Numbered from the stretch's first letter, positions 12,654-21,129 are shown. The stretch is 22,861 nt of DNA from an uncultured Butyrivibrio sp. (GCA_910577605.1 CAJTON010000032.1:1-22861); one strand, 5' to 3'. Notes: generated by a model from the letters alone, not told the origin. Made by a program: numbers and translations.

Positions 12654-13409
12654 TCACCCCGTCAATGAAAGAAGCTCGCAGCCGTCCTCTGTGATAAGTA
12701 CCGTGTTTTCGTAATGCGCCGACAAAGCCCCATCCTTCGTGACGACGGTCCAGTCGTCGTCAAGCCAGCAGACCTTGTAGGTCCCGGCGTTTATCATCGG
12801 CTCGATCGCAAGCGTCATTCCCGCCGCAAGTCTGATTCCGCGGCTCTTCTGACGGTAGTTGGGAATCTGCGGATCCTCATGCAGATGAGTTCCGATCCCA
12901 TGTCCTACCAGATCCCTCACGACGCCGTATCCGAAGCTCTCCGCGTATCTGCCGATCGCGTTGGAGATATCATGCAGATAATTGCCCGCTCTGGCGTATT
13001 TTATTCCTTCAAAAAAGCTCTGCTTCGTGACCTCGATAAGCTTTGCCGCGTCTGGTGCGATATTTCCGACCGCGTGAGTTCTTGCCGCGTCCGAATGGTA
13101 TCCTTTATAGATAACGCCCGCGTCCAGACTGACTATATCTCCGTCTTTAAGTATCCTCTTTCTGGAAGGGATTCCGTGAACGACCTCCTCGTTCACCGAT
13201 ACGCATATCGAAGCAGGATATCCGTTATAGTTAAGAAAAGAAGGAACGCATCCGAAATCACGGATCATCTTTTCTCCTTCTTTGTCTATTTCGTAAGTGG
13301 ATATTCCCGGTCTTACTATTTTACCGAGCCTGTCATGAACCTCTGCGAGAATCCTTCCGGCTTCCCGCATAAGTTCAATCTCTCTCGGACTTTTAATCGT
13401 CACCGACAT
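12654..13409 (-). CDS. map: Methionine aminopeptidase, type I
   Basis: This metalloprotease removes the initiator methionine from nascent proteins with a small second residue. The 251-residue protein has the pita-bread ligand set D96 (SLDAG), D107 (HSDAART), H170 (GHGIGTHLHEDP), E203 (AIEPM) and E234 (HYENT), plus substrate-binding H79 (VVHGIPS). There is no N-terminal zinc-finger extension, so it is the short bacterial form. It starts 2 bp after adk, matching the adk-map-KOW-infA order. Confidence 0.96.
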   Translation of the reverse strand: MSVTIKSPREIELMREAGRILAEVHDRLGKIVRPGISTYEIDKEGEKMIRDFGCVPSFLNYNGYPASICVSVNEEVVHGIPSRKRILKDGDIVSLDAGVIYKGYHSDAARTHAVGNIAPDAAKLIEVTKQSFFEGIKYARAGNYLHDISNAIGRYAESFGYGVVRDLVGHGIGTHLHEDPQIPNYRQKSRGIRLAAGMTLAIEPMINAGTYKVCWLDDDWTVVTKDGALSAHYENTVLITEDGCELLSLTG

Positions 13410-13411
13410 TA

Positions 13412-14056
13412 TTACGCTCCCAAAATATTTACGATAGCGCCGAACACGTCTTCCATGTCCTTTGTGCCGTCAACCTCATGGAGAACGCCCTTGCCGCTGT
13501 AATAATCTATCAACGGCTGTGTCTGCTCATGGTATACGTCAAGACGCTTCTTAACGGTTTCGGGTTTATCGTCGTCGCGCAGAATAAGCTCAGAACCGCA
13601 TTTATCGCAGATGCCCTCGACCTTGGTGGGGATATGAACGATATGGTACGTCGCTCCGCAGCTTACGCAGGCTCTTCTTCCCGACATACGGTTTATGATA
13701 TTCTCATCGGGAACCTCAACGTTGATAGCAAAATCGACCTTTTCGCCCGATGCCGCCAGAGCCGCGTCAAGCGCCTCCGCCTGAGGTATCGTTCTGGGAA
13801 ATCCGTCAAGAACATAACCCTTTGCGCAGTCGTCAGCCTTTACTCTGTCCGCTACGAGGTCAACTACAAGCTCATCCGGAACGAGAAGACCTTTATCCAT
13901 ATACGACTTTGCCTTCTGTCCAAGCTCGGTGTTGTTTTTGATATTTGCCCTGAAAATATCTCCCGTTGAGATATGGGGAATATCGTACTTAGCACAGATT
14001 TTGTCCGCCTGGGTTCCTTTTCCGGCTCCGGGCGCACCCAACATAATTATTTTCAT
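13412..14056 (-). CDS. adk: Adenylate kinase, zinc-containing
   Basis: It converts AMP and ATP to two ADP, balancing adenylates. The 214-residue protein has the P-loop GAPGAGKGTQ (7-16), the NMP-binding stretch HISTGDIFR, the DGFPRT motif with R88, and a LID domain holding four cysteines (C130, C133, C150, C153) that bind structural zinc, the Gram-positive form. The start has a moderate ribosome site. It follows secY by 35 bp of A/T-only repeats and is closely linked to map. Confidence 0.96.
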   Translation of the reverse strand: MKIIMLGAPGAGKGTQADKICAKYDIPHISTGDIFRANIKNNTELGQKAKSYMDKGLLVPDELVVDLVADRVKADDCAKGYVLDGFPRTIPQAEALDAALAASGEKVDFAINVEVPDENIINRMSGRRACVSCGATYHIVHIPTKVEGICDKCGSELILRDDDKPETVKKRLDVYHEQTQPLIDYYSGKGVLHEVDGTKDMEDVFGAIVNILGA

Positions 14057-14091
14057 GAATTCACCATGTCCATTTCTTTAATTAATTTTAA

Positions 14092-15414
14092 TTAATTAAG
14101 GAATCCTTTATAATCCCTTACAACCATCTGTGACTCGATCTGCCTGATCGTTTCAAGCACAACGCCCACGATAATGATGAGCGAGGTGCCGCCGAAGGAA
14201 ACATCGGCGTTAAACAATCCGGAACAGATTATAGGAATGATCGCTACTATTACAAGTCCGATCGCTCCGATGAAAATCATCTTGTTAAGAATCTTTGTCA
14301 GGTAATCCGAAGTGGGCTTACCGGGTCTGATTCCCGGAATAAATCCGCCGCCCTTCTTCATATTATTGGCAATCTCGATCGGGTTAAAGGTAATCGAAGT
14401 ATAGAAATAAGCAAAGAAGATATTCAATGCTATATACACGATTACACCGACTGTGTATATCATATTACTTCTGTTGAACCAGTTGCCTGAGGACAAAGCA
14501 AGAAGCACTTTTCCGCCGAAGGTACTGTAATCCACATCAAAGAAACGTGCTATCATAGCCGGAAATGTCATAAGCGACTGGGCAAAGATAACCGGTATGA
14601 CTCCGGCGGTGTTGACCTTGAGCGGTATATGGCTCGACTGTCCTCCGTAGGTTCTTCTTCCTTGTATCTTCTTGGAATACTGAACAGGGATCCGTCGTTC
14701 TCCGGTACACAAGAGCACCGTCAGAATAACGACTCCGACGATCACCACAGCGATTATCACTACGGCAAAAGTTGCCTTAAGAACGCTCTGTCCTTTTATG
14801 AAGGTCTGGTAAAGCGACATAAAATCCGCCGGTATCCTTGAAATGATATTGATTACAAGGACAATTGAAATACCGTTTCCGACGCCCTTCTCGGTAATAC
14901 GTTCGCCGATCCACATAAGGAGCGCCGAACCTGCCGTAAGAGCCGCCACCATAACAACAGAAGCAAAAATCTTGTGCGCGGTACTCATAGCCGCATATCC
15001 CGTAATGATTCCCTGATTACGGAAACCGTAAACCATCGCAACGCCTTCGACTAACGAGAGCGCGATCGTAACATAACGGGTGATCGACGCGATCTTCTTT
15101 CTTCCGTCCTCGCCGTCCTTCTGCAGTTCTTCAAGCTTTGGAATAGCTATAGTAAGAAGCTGCATAATGATCGACGCGGTAATGTAAGGCGAAATGTTAA
15201 GCGCGAATACCGAAAGGTTAAGCAGCGAACCGCCTGTTACCGCGTTTATGAAGCTGAAATCGCTGCCGCTGAATATCTCAGCAAGCGCGTCAGCCTTGAC
15301 GCCGGGAATCGGAAGGTTGCAGCCTATCCTTATAACCACTAACATCAAGAGAGTGAACAGCAATTTGAGCCTTATTTCCTTGACTCTGAATGCGTTTACT
15401 AATGATTTGAACAT
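14092..15414 (-). CDS. secY: Preprotein translocase channel subunit SecY
   Basis: SecY forms the membrane channel through which unfolded proteins are exported or inserted. The 440-residue protein has ten hydrophobic segments, the N-terminal RIGCNLPIPGV, a plug region near NAVTGGSLLNLSVFALNISPYITASI (quoted in part) and the cytosolic SecA/ribosome-binding loop containing ERRIPVQYSKK, then GIRPGKPTSDYL. The ATG shares a base with the rplO stop (TAATG), so translation is coupled, with GAGGTG inside the rplO end. This is the usual spc-operon position. Confidence 0.96.
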   Translation of the reverse strand: MFKSLVNAFRVKEIRLKLLFTLLMLVVIRIGCNLPIPGVKADALAEIFSGSDFSFINAVTGGSLLNLSVFALNISPYITASIIMQLLTIAIPKLEELQKDGEDGRKKIASITRYVTIALSLVEGVAMVYGFRNQGIITGYAAMSTAHKIFASVVMVAALTAGSALLMWIGERITEKGVGNGISIVLVINIISRIPADFMSLYQTFIKGQSVLKATFAVVIIAVVIVGVVILTVLLCTGERRIPVQYSKKIQGRRTYGGQSSHIPLKVNTAGVIPVIFAQSLMTFPAMIARFFDVDYSTFGGKVLLALSSGNWFNRSNMIYTVGVIVYIALNIFFAYFYTSITFNPIEIANNMKKGGGFIPGIRPGKPTSDYLTKILNKMIFIGAIGLVIVAIIPIICSGLFNADVSFGGTSLIIIVGVVLETIRQIESQMVVRDYKGFLN

Positions 15415-15854
15415 TAAATCACCTCACAGGTTCCACCAAGAGCCTCAATTTTCTCTTTTGCTTTTGCACTGAAAGCATTAGCTTTAACTGTAAGCTTCTT
15501 AGTTAATTCTCCGTTTCCAAGAATCTTAACGCCGTCTCTAGGGTTCCTTACGATTCCTGACTCGATCAGCGAATCAACGGTTACCACAGCGCCGTCTTCA
15601 AAACCTTCCAATGCCTTCAAATTGATTCCGACAATCTCAAGACTGTTTCTGTTTGTGAAACCTCTCTTCGGTATTCTTCTGTATAACGGCATCTGACCGC
15701 CTTCAAAACCGGCTCTGGGCGCTCCGGAACGCGCTTTCTGTCCCTTATGTCCCTTGCCTGCCGTCTTGCCGTTGCCTGAACCGTGTCCGCGGCCTCTTCT
15801 GAAATTATCGCTCTGTTTAGAACCTTCTGCGGGCTGTAAATTTGATAAATCCAT
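15414..15854 (-). CDS. rplO: 50S ribosomal protein L15
   Basis: L15 is a late-assembly large-subunit protein with a long basic N-terminal extension. The 146-residue protein shows GRGHGSGNGKTAGKGHKGQKARSG in part (GSGNGKTAGKGHKGQ), GFEGGQMPLYRRIPKRGFTN and a globular C-terminal half ending in FSAKAKEKIEALGGTCEVI. GGAGGTG lies about 8 nt before the ATG. It follows rpmD by 23 bp. Confidence 0.96.
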   Translation of the reverse strand: MDLSNLQPAEGSKQSDNFRRGRGHGSGNGKTAGKGHKGQKARSGAPRAGFEGGQMPLYRRIPKRGFTNRNSLEIVGINLKALEGFEDGAVVTVDSLIESGIVRNPRDGVKILGNGELTKKLTVKANAFSAKAKEKIEALGGTCEVI

Positions 15855-15877
15855 TTTTACACCTCCTTATCCAAGAA

Positions 15878-16060
15878 TTATATTTCTTCAACCTTAACCA
15901 AATGTCTGACCTTGAAAATCATGCCTCTTACGGCATCATTGTCAGGTAATTCGACAGTTTTGTTAAGCTTTCTAAGTCCAAGTGCTTCTACAGTCTTAAC
16001 CTGCTTGGGGATAGCACCGATCGTTGATTTAACCAATGTTACTTTTAACTTATCTGCCAT
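15878..16060 (-). CDS. rpmD: 50S ribosomal protein L30
   Basis: L30 is a small large-subunit protein. The 60-residue frame reads KVTLVKSTIGAIPKQVKTV then EALGLRKLNKTVELPDN, with the family's invariant ALGLRK and VRHLVKVEEI ending. It lies 12 bp after rpsE with a clear ribosome site, in the standard rpsE-rpmD-rplO order. Confidence 0.96.
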   Translation of the reverse strand: MADKLKVTLVKSTIGAIPKQVKTVEALGLRKLNKTVELPDNDAVRGMIFKVRHLVKVEEI

Positions 16061-16072
16061 TTCGCTGCCTCC

Positions 16073-16582
16073 TTACTTGTAGAGCTCTTCTACTGTCTTA
16101 CCGCGGAGTCTTGCTACCTCTTCGGGCGTCTTGAGCTGCGACAGACCTTCGATTGTAGCGAGAACTACGTTCTGTTTGTTGTTAGAGCCAAGTGACTTGG
16201 TACGGATATTGGTGATACCCGCCATCTCTATAACGCTTCGCACGGGACCTCCGGCGATAACACCGGTACCGTCGGGAGCTTTCTTCAAAAGCACTGACGC
16301 GCTTCCGAATTTACCCATGATGTCATGAGGGATACTTCCGTTTGCGTCCACAGGAACAGTAATAAGCTTCTTCATGGCGTCTTCCTTTCCCTTGCGGATA
16401 GCTTCGGGAATTTCCATAGCCTTGCCGATTCCGACTCCGACATGACCGTTACCGTCCCCGACAACGACAAGCGCGGAGAATCTCATATGACGGCCACCCT
16501 TAACAACCTTGGTGACGCGCTTTATTGATACTACTTTATCATTTAATTCCAGTTCACTGGCGTCAATAATTGTACGTCTCAT
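16073..16582 (-). CDS. rpsE: 30S ribosomal protein S5
   Basis: S5 helps control decoding accuracy and is the site of spectinomycin-resistance mutations in other bacteria. The 169-residue protein has the N-terminal double-stranded RNA-binding fold (KVVSIKRVTKVVKGGRHMRF, FSALVVVGDGNGHVGVGIGK) and the C-terminal domain with GTGVIAGGPVRSVIEMAGI. GRHMRFSALV lies in the loop near the spectinomycin site. It follows rplR by 18 bp. Confidence 0.96.
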   Translation of the reverse strand: MRRTIIDASELELNDKVVSIKRVTKVVKGGRHMRFSALVVVGDGNGHVGVGIGKAMEIPEAIRKGKEDAMKKLITVPVDANGSIPHDIMGKFGSASVLLKKAPDGTGVIAGGPVRSVIEMAGITNIRTKSLGSNNKQNVVLATIEGLSQLKTPEEVARLRGKTVEELYK

Positions 16583-16600
16583 CCGTTTCTCCTTCCTGCC

Positions 16601-16969
16601 TTAGAACTCGAGGCCAGCTTCTCTTGCTGCCTCTGCCAATGCTTTTACTTTGCCCTGATATATGAAACCGCCTCTGTCATATACTACAGTCTTAATTCCG
16701 TTCTCAAGCGCTCTCTTGGCAATTACAGTGCCTAAGTAAGCGGCCGCCGCAACGTCGTTGGTCTTATCCAGCTCCGCCTTAACGCCTTTTTCAAGTGTAG
16801 AAGCAGCAGTGAGAGTTCTTCCGACTGTATCATCTATAATCTGAGCGTACATATGATTATTACTTCTGAATACTGCAAGCCTGGGTCTTTCAGCAGTTCC
16901 GCTGAAACGATTACGGATTTTTCTGTGTTTGTTCTGGCGAACTACAGATCTTGATTCTTTACTAACCAT
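16601..16969 (-). CDS. rplR: 50S ribosomal protein L18
   Basis: L18 binds 5S rRNA with L5 and anchors it to the large subunit. The 122-residue protein has the basic N-terminus (RSVVRQNKHRKIRNRFSGT), then RPRLAVFRSNNHMYAQIIDD and the C-terminal VVYDRGGFIYQGKVKALAEA with AREAGLEF. The length and position between rplF and rpsE are normal. Confidence 0.96.
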   Translation of the reverse strand: MVSKESRSVVRQNKHRKIRNRFSGTAERPRLAVFRSNNHMYAQIIDDTVGRTLTAASTLEKGVKAELDKTNDVAAAAYLGTVIAKRALENGIKTVVYDRGGFIYQGKVKALAEAAREAGLEF

Positions 16970-16988
16970 TTTTGTTCCACTCCTTTAT

Positions 16989-17531
16989 TTATTTCTTACC
17001 GGTCTTACCGACTTTACGTCTGATTGTTTCATCAGAATACTTAATACCCTTGCCCTTGTAAGGTTCAGGCTCTCTCTTGCTTCTGATCTCGGCAGCATAC
17101 TGTCCGACTTTTTCTTTATCAATACCTTTAACAACGATAAGGTTCTGACCTTCAACGTTAACTTCTATTCCCTCAGGATCGGTCATTTCAACCGGATGAG
17201 AATATCCGAGCGAAAGAACGAGCGTCTTACCGTTCTTCTGCGCCCTGTAACCAACGCCGTTTACTTCAAGCTTTTTCTCAAAACCGTCGGTAACACCAAC
17301 TACCATATTGTTTAAAAGCGTTCTTGTAAGACCGTGAAGAGATTTCATCTTCTTGAGATCGTTCGGTCTTGATACAGTAACTGTTGCTCCTTCGAGTTTT
17401 ATTTCCATTTCCGCAGGCAATACTCTATCGAGCGTTCCCTTCGGTCCTTTTACAGTCACTTTATTATTTTCTGCTATATCGACAGTTACGCCTGCGGGTA
17501 TAGCGATAGGCATTCTTCCTATTCGTGACAT
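16989..17531 (-). CDS. rplF: 50S ribosomal protein L6
   Basis: L6 sits near the factor-binding site of the large subunit and consists of two repeated folds. The 180-residue protein starts MSRIGRMPIAIPAGVTVDI, has TRTLLNNMVVGVTDGFEKKL and the conserved C-terminal KREPEPYKGKGIKYSDETI plus RRKVGKTGKK. GGAGGT precedes the ATG. The 92-bp gap from rpsH holds two hairpins. Confidence 0.96.
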   Translation of the reverse strand: MSRIGRMPIAIPAGVTVDIAENNKVTVKGPKGTLDRVLPAEMEIKLEGATVTVSRPNDLKKMKSLHGLTRTLLNNMVVGVTDGFEKKLEVNGVGYRAQKNGKTLVLSLGYSHPVEMTDPEGIEVNVEGQNLIVVKGIDKEKVGQYAAEIRSKREPEPYKGKGIKYSDETIRRKVGKTGKK

Positions 17532-17558
17532 GCCGTGTACCTCCTTAACCGGGTAATG

Positions 17559-17605
17559 CGGACTTTACGTCCGTTATTAGTTTCGTTCTTGCAGAAAAAT
17601 CTGCA
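17559..17605 (-). other. Two stem-loops in the rpsH-rplF spacer
   Basis: CGGAC/GTCCG (17559-17563 with 17569-17573, 5-nt loop) and TGCAGA/TCTGCA (17590-17595 with 17600-17605, 4-nt loop) lie between rpsH and rplF. Neither has a T-tract after it, so they are more likely RNA-processing or translation-level structures than terminators. Confidence 0.5.
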
Positions 17606-17623
17606 GGGTTTTCATATATCCGG

Positions 17624-18019
17624 TTACCAGATATATGCAAGAACCTCGCCGCCGACATTGAGCTTTCTCGCTTCCTTGTCGGTAACTACGCCCTGATTGG
17701 TAGAAATGATCGCGATTCCAAGTCCTCCGAGAACTCTGGGAAGCTCATCCTTGCCTGCGTAAACTCGCAGACCGGGCTTTGAAATCCTCTTAAGACCTGT
17801 GATTATCTTTTCATTCTTATCCTTACCGTACTTGAGTGTAATACGAATATTCTTAAAGCTGCCGTCATCAACAAGCTCATACTTGCGGATGTATCCTTCA
17901 TTGAAGAGAATCTCAGCGATTGAAACCTTCATCTTTGAGGCAGGCACATCAACTGTATCATGTTTAGATGTATTTGCATTACGGATTCTGGTAAGCATAT
18001 CTGCAATTGGATCTGTCAT
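17624..18019 (-). CDS. rpsH: 30S ribosomal protein S8
   Basis: S8 binds the 16S central domain and represses the spc operon in E. coli. The 131-residue protein begins TDPIADMLTRIRNAN and ends with the RNA-binding block GIAIISTNQGVVTDKEARKL, then NVGGEVLAYIW. AGGAGG about 9 nt before the ATG fixes the start. It follows the S14 gene by 41 bp. Confidence 0.96.
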   Translation of the reverse strand: MTDPIADMLTRIRNANTSKHDTVDVPASKMKVSIAEILFNEGYIRKYELVDDGSFKNIRITLKYGKDKNEKIITGLKRISKPGLRVYAGKDELPRVLGGLGIAIISTNQGVVTDKEARKLNVGGEVLAYIW

Positions 18020-18060
18020 CTGATTTGTCCTCCTATAAATCTAAATCTAGCTGATATATC

Positions 18061-18246
18061 TTACCAGCTTGCTTTCTTAACGCCGGGAATTTCTCCCTTG
18101 TAAGCCAGTTCACGGAAGCAAATTCTGCAAATTCCGTATTTTCTTAAATATGCATGCGGACGTCCGCAAATCTTGCAGCGTGTGTATTCTCTTGTGGAAA
18201 ACTTCTGCTTGCGCTGCTGTTTCAGTTTCATAGCGGTCTTAGCCAT
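18061..18246 (-). CDS. rpsZ: 30S ribosomal protein S14, zinc (type Z) form
   Basis: S14 lies in the small-subunit head. At 61 residues it is the short form, with a zinc site of C24, C27, C40 and C43 (CKICGRPHAYLRKYGICRIC), and it ends GEIPGVKKASW. The short zinc-binding form is the housekeeping type in Firmicutes, sometimes listed as rpsN. It follows rplE by 17 bp. Confidence 0.95.
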   Translation of the reverse strand: MAKTAMKLKQQRKQKFSTREYTRCKICGRPHAYLRKYGICRICFRELAYKGEIPGVKKASW

Positions 18247-18263
18247 TGAATTTCCCTCCTGAA

Positions 18264-18803
18264 TTATTTTTTGAATGGCATATTGAATAATCTCAATAAT
18301 TCTCTTGCTTCTTCGTCAGTCTTTGCCGTCGTTACGATAATAACGTCCATTCCTCTTACCTTGTCGATCTTGTCATACTCGATCTCAGGGAAGATGATCT
18401 GTTCCTTGATTCCGAGTGCGTAATTGCCTCTTCCGTCAAAAGAATCAGCGCTTACTCCTCTGAAGTCACGAACTCGGGGCAATGCAAGATTCACGAGTCT
18501 GTCAAGGAACTCATACATTTTCTCACCGCGGAGAGTCGTCTTGCATCCAATCGGCATACCCTCTCTGATCTTAAAGTTAGCCACAGAATTCTTCGCTCTT
18601 GTAAGAACCGCCTTCTGTCCTGTGATGATCTCCATTTCCCTTACGGCAACCTCAAGAATCTTGGAATTTTCTTTAGCTTCTCCAACACCCATGTTTATAA
18701 CGATTTTTTCAAGCTTAGGTACTTCCATAACGTTCTTATAACCGAATTTCTTTACCATAGCGTCAACGATTTCTGTTTTATATATGTCTTTGAGCCTGCT
18801 CAC
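18264..18803 (-). CDS. rplE: 50S ribosomal protein L5
   Basis: L5 binds 5S rRNA and contacts the P-site tRNA. The 179-residue protein shows NVMEVPKLEKIVINMGVGEA, then LTRAKNSVANFKIREGMPIG, TLRGEKMYEFLDRLVN and the C-terminal MDVIIVTTAKTDEEARELL. The start codon is GTG (18801-18803) with AAGGAGGT about 8 nt upstream. It follows rplX by 22 bp. Confidence 0.96.
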   Translation of the reverse strand: MSRLKDIYKTEIVDAMVKKFGYKNVMEVPKLEKIVINMGVGEAKENSKILEVAVREMEIITGQKAVLTRAKNSVANFKIREGMPIGCKTTLRGEKMYEFLDRLVNLALPRVRDFRGVSADSFDGRGNYALGIKEQIIFPEIEYDKIDKVRGMDVIIVTTAKTDEEARELLRLFNMPFKK

Positions 18804-18825
18804 CGTTACAGACCTCCTTTCCTAA

Positions 18826-19137
18826 TTAGTCGATAGATTCTCCGGTAGACTTAGCGTAGCGGACTTTCTTATCCCCTTCAAGCTTAAAGCCTATCCTCGT
18901 AGTCTTTCCTTTATGAACATACATTACATTGGAAATATCAATCGGGGCTTCCTGATGGACAATTCCGCCGTTCTGGTTCTGCGCACTGGGTTTGCTGTGC
19001 TTGGTAACCATGTTGATGCCCTCAACGATAACCTTATGGTTCTTGAGGTCAACGCTTGTTACCTTACCCTCTTTATCCTTGTCCTTGCCCGTCATTACTC
19101 TGACAAGGTCACCTTTTTTAATCTTAGATGTTGCCAC
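18826..19137 (-). CDS. rplX: 50S ribosomal protein L24
   Basis: L24 is an early assembly protein near the peptide exit. The 103-residue protein has the KOW motif KKGDLVRVMTGKDKDKEGKV and the typical GINMVTKHSKPSAQNQNGGI, then HQEAPIDISNVM. The start codon is GTG (19135-19137), AGGAGGTG lying about 5 nt upstream. It follows rplN by 11 bp. Confidence 0.96.
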   Translation of the reverse strand: MATSKIKKGDLVRVMTGKDKDKEGKVTSVDLKNHKVIVEGINMVTKHSKPSAQNQNGGIVHQEAPIDISNVMYVHKGKTTRIGFKLEGDKKVRYAKSTGESID

Positions 19138-19148
19138 GGTTGCACCTC

Positions 19149-19517
19149 CTATAATACTTCCGGAGCCAATGAGACAATCTTCATAAACTGTTTATCTCTT
19201 AACTCTCTCGCTACCGGTCCGAAGATACGGGTCCCTCTGGGGTTCTTGTCTTCCTTGATTATAACGGCAGCATTGTCGTCAAATTTGATATATGATCCGT
19301 CCTTACGGCGCGCGCCCTTAACTGTACGAACTACAACAGCCTTAACCACATCGCCCTTTTTAACAACACCACCGGGTGTTGCATCTTTGACGGAAGCAAT
19401 GATTACATCGCCGATATTCGCATATCTTCTTGTTGATCCACCCATAACCCTGATGCAAAGGATTTCCTTGGCACCTGTGTTATCAGCAACTTTAAGTCTT
19501 GTTTCCTGCTGAACCAT
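19149..19517 (-). CDS. rplN: 50S ribosomal protein L14
   Basis: L14 forms part of the subunit interface. The 122-residue protein begins MVQQETRLKVADNTGAKEIL and contains RYANIGDVIIASVKDATPGG, then GARRKDGSYIKFDDNAAVII and DKNPRGTRIFGPVARELRD, all diagnostic of L14. It follows rpsQ by 33 bp. Confidence 0.96.
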   Translation of the reverse strand: MVQQETRLKVADNTGAKEILCIRVMGGSTRRYANIGDVIIASVKDATPGGVVKKGDVVKAVVVRTVKGARRKDGSYIKFDDNAAVIIKEDKNPRGTRIFGPVARELRDKQFMKIVSLAPEVL

Positions 19518-19550
19518 ACAAGTAGTCCTCCTTTATAATATTCGATAAAA

Positions 19551-19808
19551 TTACTCTGCCCTGCTGACAAGCTCAACGAATCTCCATCTTTTCGTCTTGG
19601 ACAAAGGCCTTGTTTCCATAACCTTTACCACATCTCCGACCTGGCATTCATTCTTCTCATCATGTGCGTGTAATTTATAGGTTCTCTTGACAATCTTGTT
19701 ATAAAGAGGATGCTTTACATGGTCCTCTACTGCAACAACTATTGTTTTGTCCATTTTATTGCTTACGACCTTACCGGTACGCGTCTTTCTTAAATTTCTT
19801 TCTTCCAC
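19551..19808 (-). CDS. rpsQ: 30S ribosomal protein S17
   Basis: S17 is a primary 16S-binding protein with an OB fold. The 85-residue protein shows RKTRTGKVVSNKMDKTIVVA, VEDHVKHPLYNKIVKRTYKL, HAHDEKNECQVGDVVKVMET and RPLSKTKRWRFVELV. The start codon is GTG (19806-19808) with AAGGAGG about 7 nt upstream. It follows rpmC by 20 bp. Confidence 0.96.
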   Translation of the reverse strand: MEERNLRKTRTGKVVSNKMDKTIVVAVEDHVKHPLYNKIVKRTYKLHAHDEKNECQVGDVVKVMETRPLSKTKRWRFVELVSRAE

Positions 19809-19828
19809 GACGATTCCTCCTTCCCGGA

Positions 19829-20032
19829 TTATTCAGCAGCCTTCATGGCCATAACGGTCTGAATCCTGGCAATATTCTTTCTGACCTCTTTGATCCTGCT
19901 CGTGTTATCCAACTGGTTTGTTGCGTTCTGGAATCTCAAGTTGAATAATTCCTTTTTAGCAGCTACTAATTCCTGATTTAACTCTGCAGAGGTCTTGCCG
20001 TTCAGCTCTTCTACATATTTATTAGTTTTCAC
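19829..20032 (-). CDS. rpmC: 50S ribosomal protein L29
   Basis: L29 lies at the tunnel exit next to L23, where trigger factor docks. The protein is two helices: VEELNGKTSAELNQELVAAK, KELFNLRFQNATNQLDNTSR and IKEVRKNIARIQTV. Two in-frame GTG codons are possible starts. The one at 20030-20032 gives MKTNKYVEEL, the usual start for this family, and has better spacing from GGCGG; the one at 20039-20041 would add three residues. It overlaps the end of rplP by 11 bp. Confidence 0.9.
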   Translation of the reverse strand: MKTNKYVEELNGKTSAELNQELVAAKKELFNLRFQNATNQLDNTSRIKEVRKNIARIQTVMAMKAAE

Positions 20033-20459
20033 TGTTATCACCGCCTTCTAATTCCGCACGCGAAACTACCTTGCACTTAAGAGGAAGTTTGTGCATAGCG
20101 AGACGTAATGCTTCCTTTGCGATCTCCTCGGAAACTCCGGCAATCTCAAACATAACACGTCCCGGTTTAACAACTGCTACCCAATACTCAACTCCGCCTT
20201 TTCCTTTACCCATTCTGACGCCGAGAGGCTTATGGGTATAAGGCTTGTCGGGGAAAATCTTAATCCATACTTTACCGCCACGCTTAATGTAACGTGTCAT
20301 TGCAATACGGGCTGCCTCTATCTGTCTTGAGGTCACCCACTTAGGCTCAAGAGCAACAATTCCGTACTCACCGTACACTATCTTATTGCCTCTGGACGCC
20401 TTTCCTGCCATTGAACCGCGGAACTGCTTACGATGTTTAACTCTCTTAGGTAATAACAT
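20022..20459 (-). CDS. rplP: 50S ribosomal protein L16
   Basis: L16 helps position A-site tRNA on the large subunit. The 145-residue protein begins MLLPKRVKHRKQFRGSMAGK and contains GYIVALEPKW-like sequence (here GIVALEPKWVTSRQIEAARI), the KIFPDKPYTHKPLGVRMGKG block and VKPGRVMFEIAGVSEEIAKE. Its start shares a base with the rpsC stop (TAATG), implying coupling. Confidence 0.96.
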   Translation of the reverse strand: MLLPKRVKHRKQFRGSMAGKASRGNKIVYGEYGIVALEPKWVTSRQIEAARIAMTRYIKRGGKVWIKIFPDKPYTHKPLGVRMGKGKGGVEYWVAVVKPGRVMFEIAGVSEEIAKEALRLAMHKLPLKCKVVSRAELEGGDNSEN

Positions 20460-21115
20460 TACTGTTCGCTCCCTTCCTTATTAGACTTAACCGGAAGAAC
20501 CTCACCCTTATATATCCATGCCTTAACTCCGACCTTACCGTATGTGGTATCTGCCTCGGCAAATCCGTAATCAATGTCGGCACGAAGTGTCTGAAGGGGA
20601 ATCGTTCCCTCGCTGTAAAACTCTGTACGGGCCATATCAGCACCGCCAAGACGACCTGAAACCGAAGTCTTGATACCCTTTGCACCGGACTTCATGGTCC
20701 TTGTCATAACCGACTTCATAGCCCTTCTGAAGGATACACGGTTCTCAAGCTGCTGCGCGATATTCTCCGCAACGAGCTGAGCATCGTTATCCGGTCTTTT
20801 TACTTCTTTGATATCTATTGACAATTTCTTATCGGTAAGCTTCTGCACCTCTGTCTTGAGCTTTTCAATATCAGCTCCGCCCTTACCGATTATCACGCCC
20901 GGTTTAGCCGTATATATAAATACCTTAACCCTGTCAGACGCTCTCTCTATCTCAATCTTTGAAATGCCTGCGCTGTAAAGTCTTTTCTTGACAAACTTTC
21001 TGATGTTGTAATCTTCAATAAGGTTGTCACTGAAATCAGCCTCAGCATACCACTTTGAGTCCCAGTCCTTAATAACACCGACTCTTAAGCCATGAGGATT
21101 AACCTTCTGTCCCAT
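20459..21115 (-). CDS. rpsC: 30S ribosomal protein S3
   Basis: S3 lines the mRNA entry tunnel of the small subunit and contributes to its helicase activity. The 218-residue protein begins MGQKVNPHGLRVGVIKDWDS, has the KH domain with KPGVIIGKGGADIEKLK, and the C-terminal half with GRLGGADMARTEFYSEGTIP and then LQTLRADIDYGFAEA. AAGGAG precedes the ATG. It lies 14 bp after rplV. Confidence 0.96.
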   Translation of the reverse strand: MGQKVNPHGLRVGVIKDWDSKWYAEADFSDNLIEDYNIRKFVKKRLYSAGISKIEIERASDRVKVFIYTAKPGVIIGKGGADIEKLKTEVQKLTDKKLSIDIKEVKRPDNDAQLVAENIAQQLENRVSFRRAMKSVMTRTMKSGAKGIKTSVSGRLGGADMARTEFYSEGTIPLQTLRADIDYGFAEADTTYGKVGVKAWIYKGEVLPVKSNKEGSEQ

Positions 21116-21129
21116 GTGTGTTCTCCTTT

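Noticed and set aside
12714..13502. 262-codon plus-strand frame opposite map
   Set aside because: Antisense shadow of a clearly conserved gene, with no family signature or ribosome site. Similar long frames opposite ecfA2 (7039-7797), ecfA1 (8028-8738) and rplB (21991-22677) were rejected on the same grounds.
14078..14099. TTAATTAA repeated in the secY-adk gap, able to form an A/T-only hairpin
   Set aside because: Low-complexity sequence at the secY stop codon; too weak for a terminator and probably only base composition.
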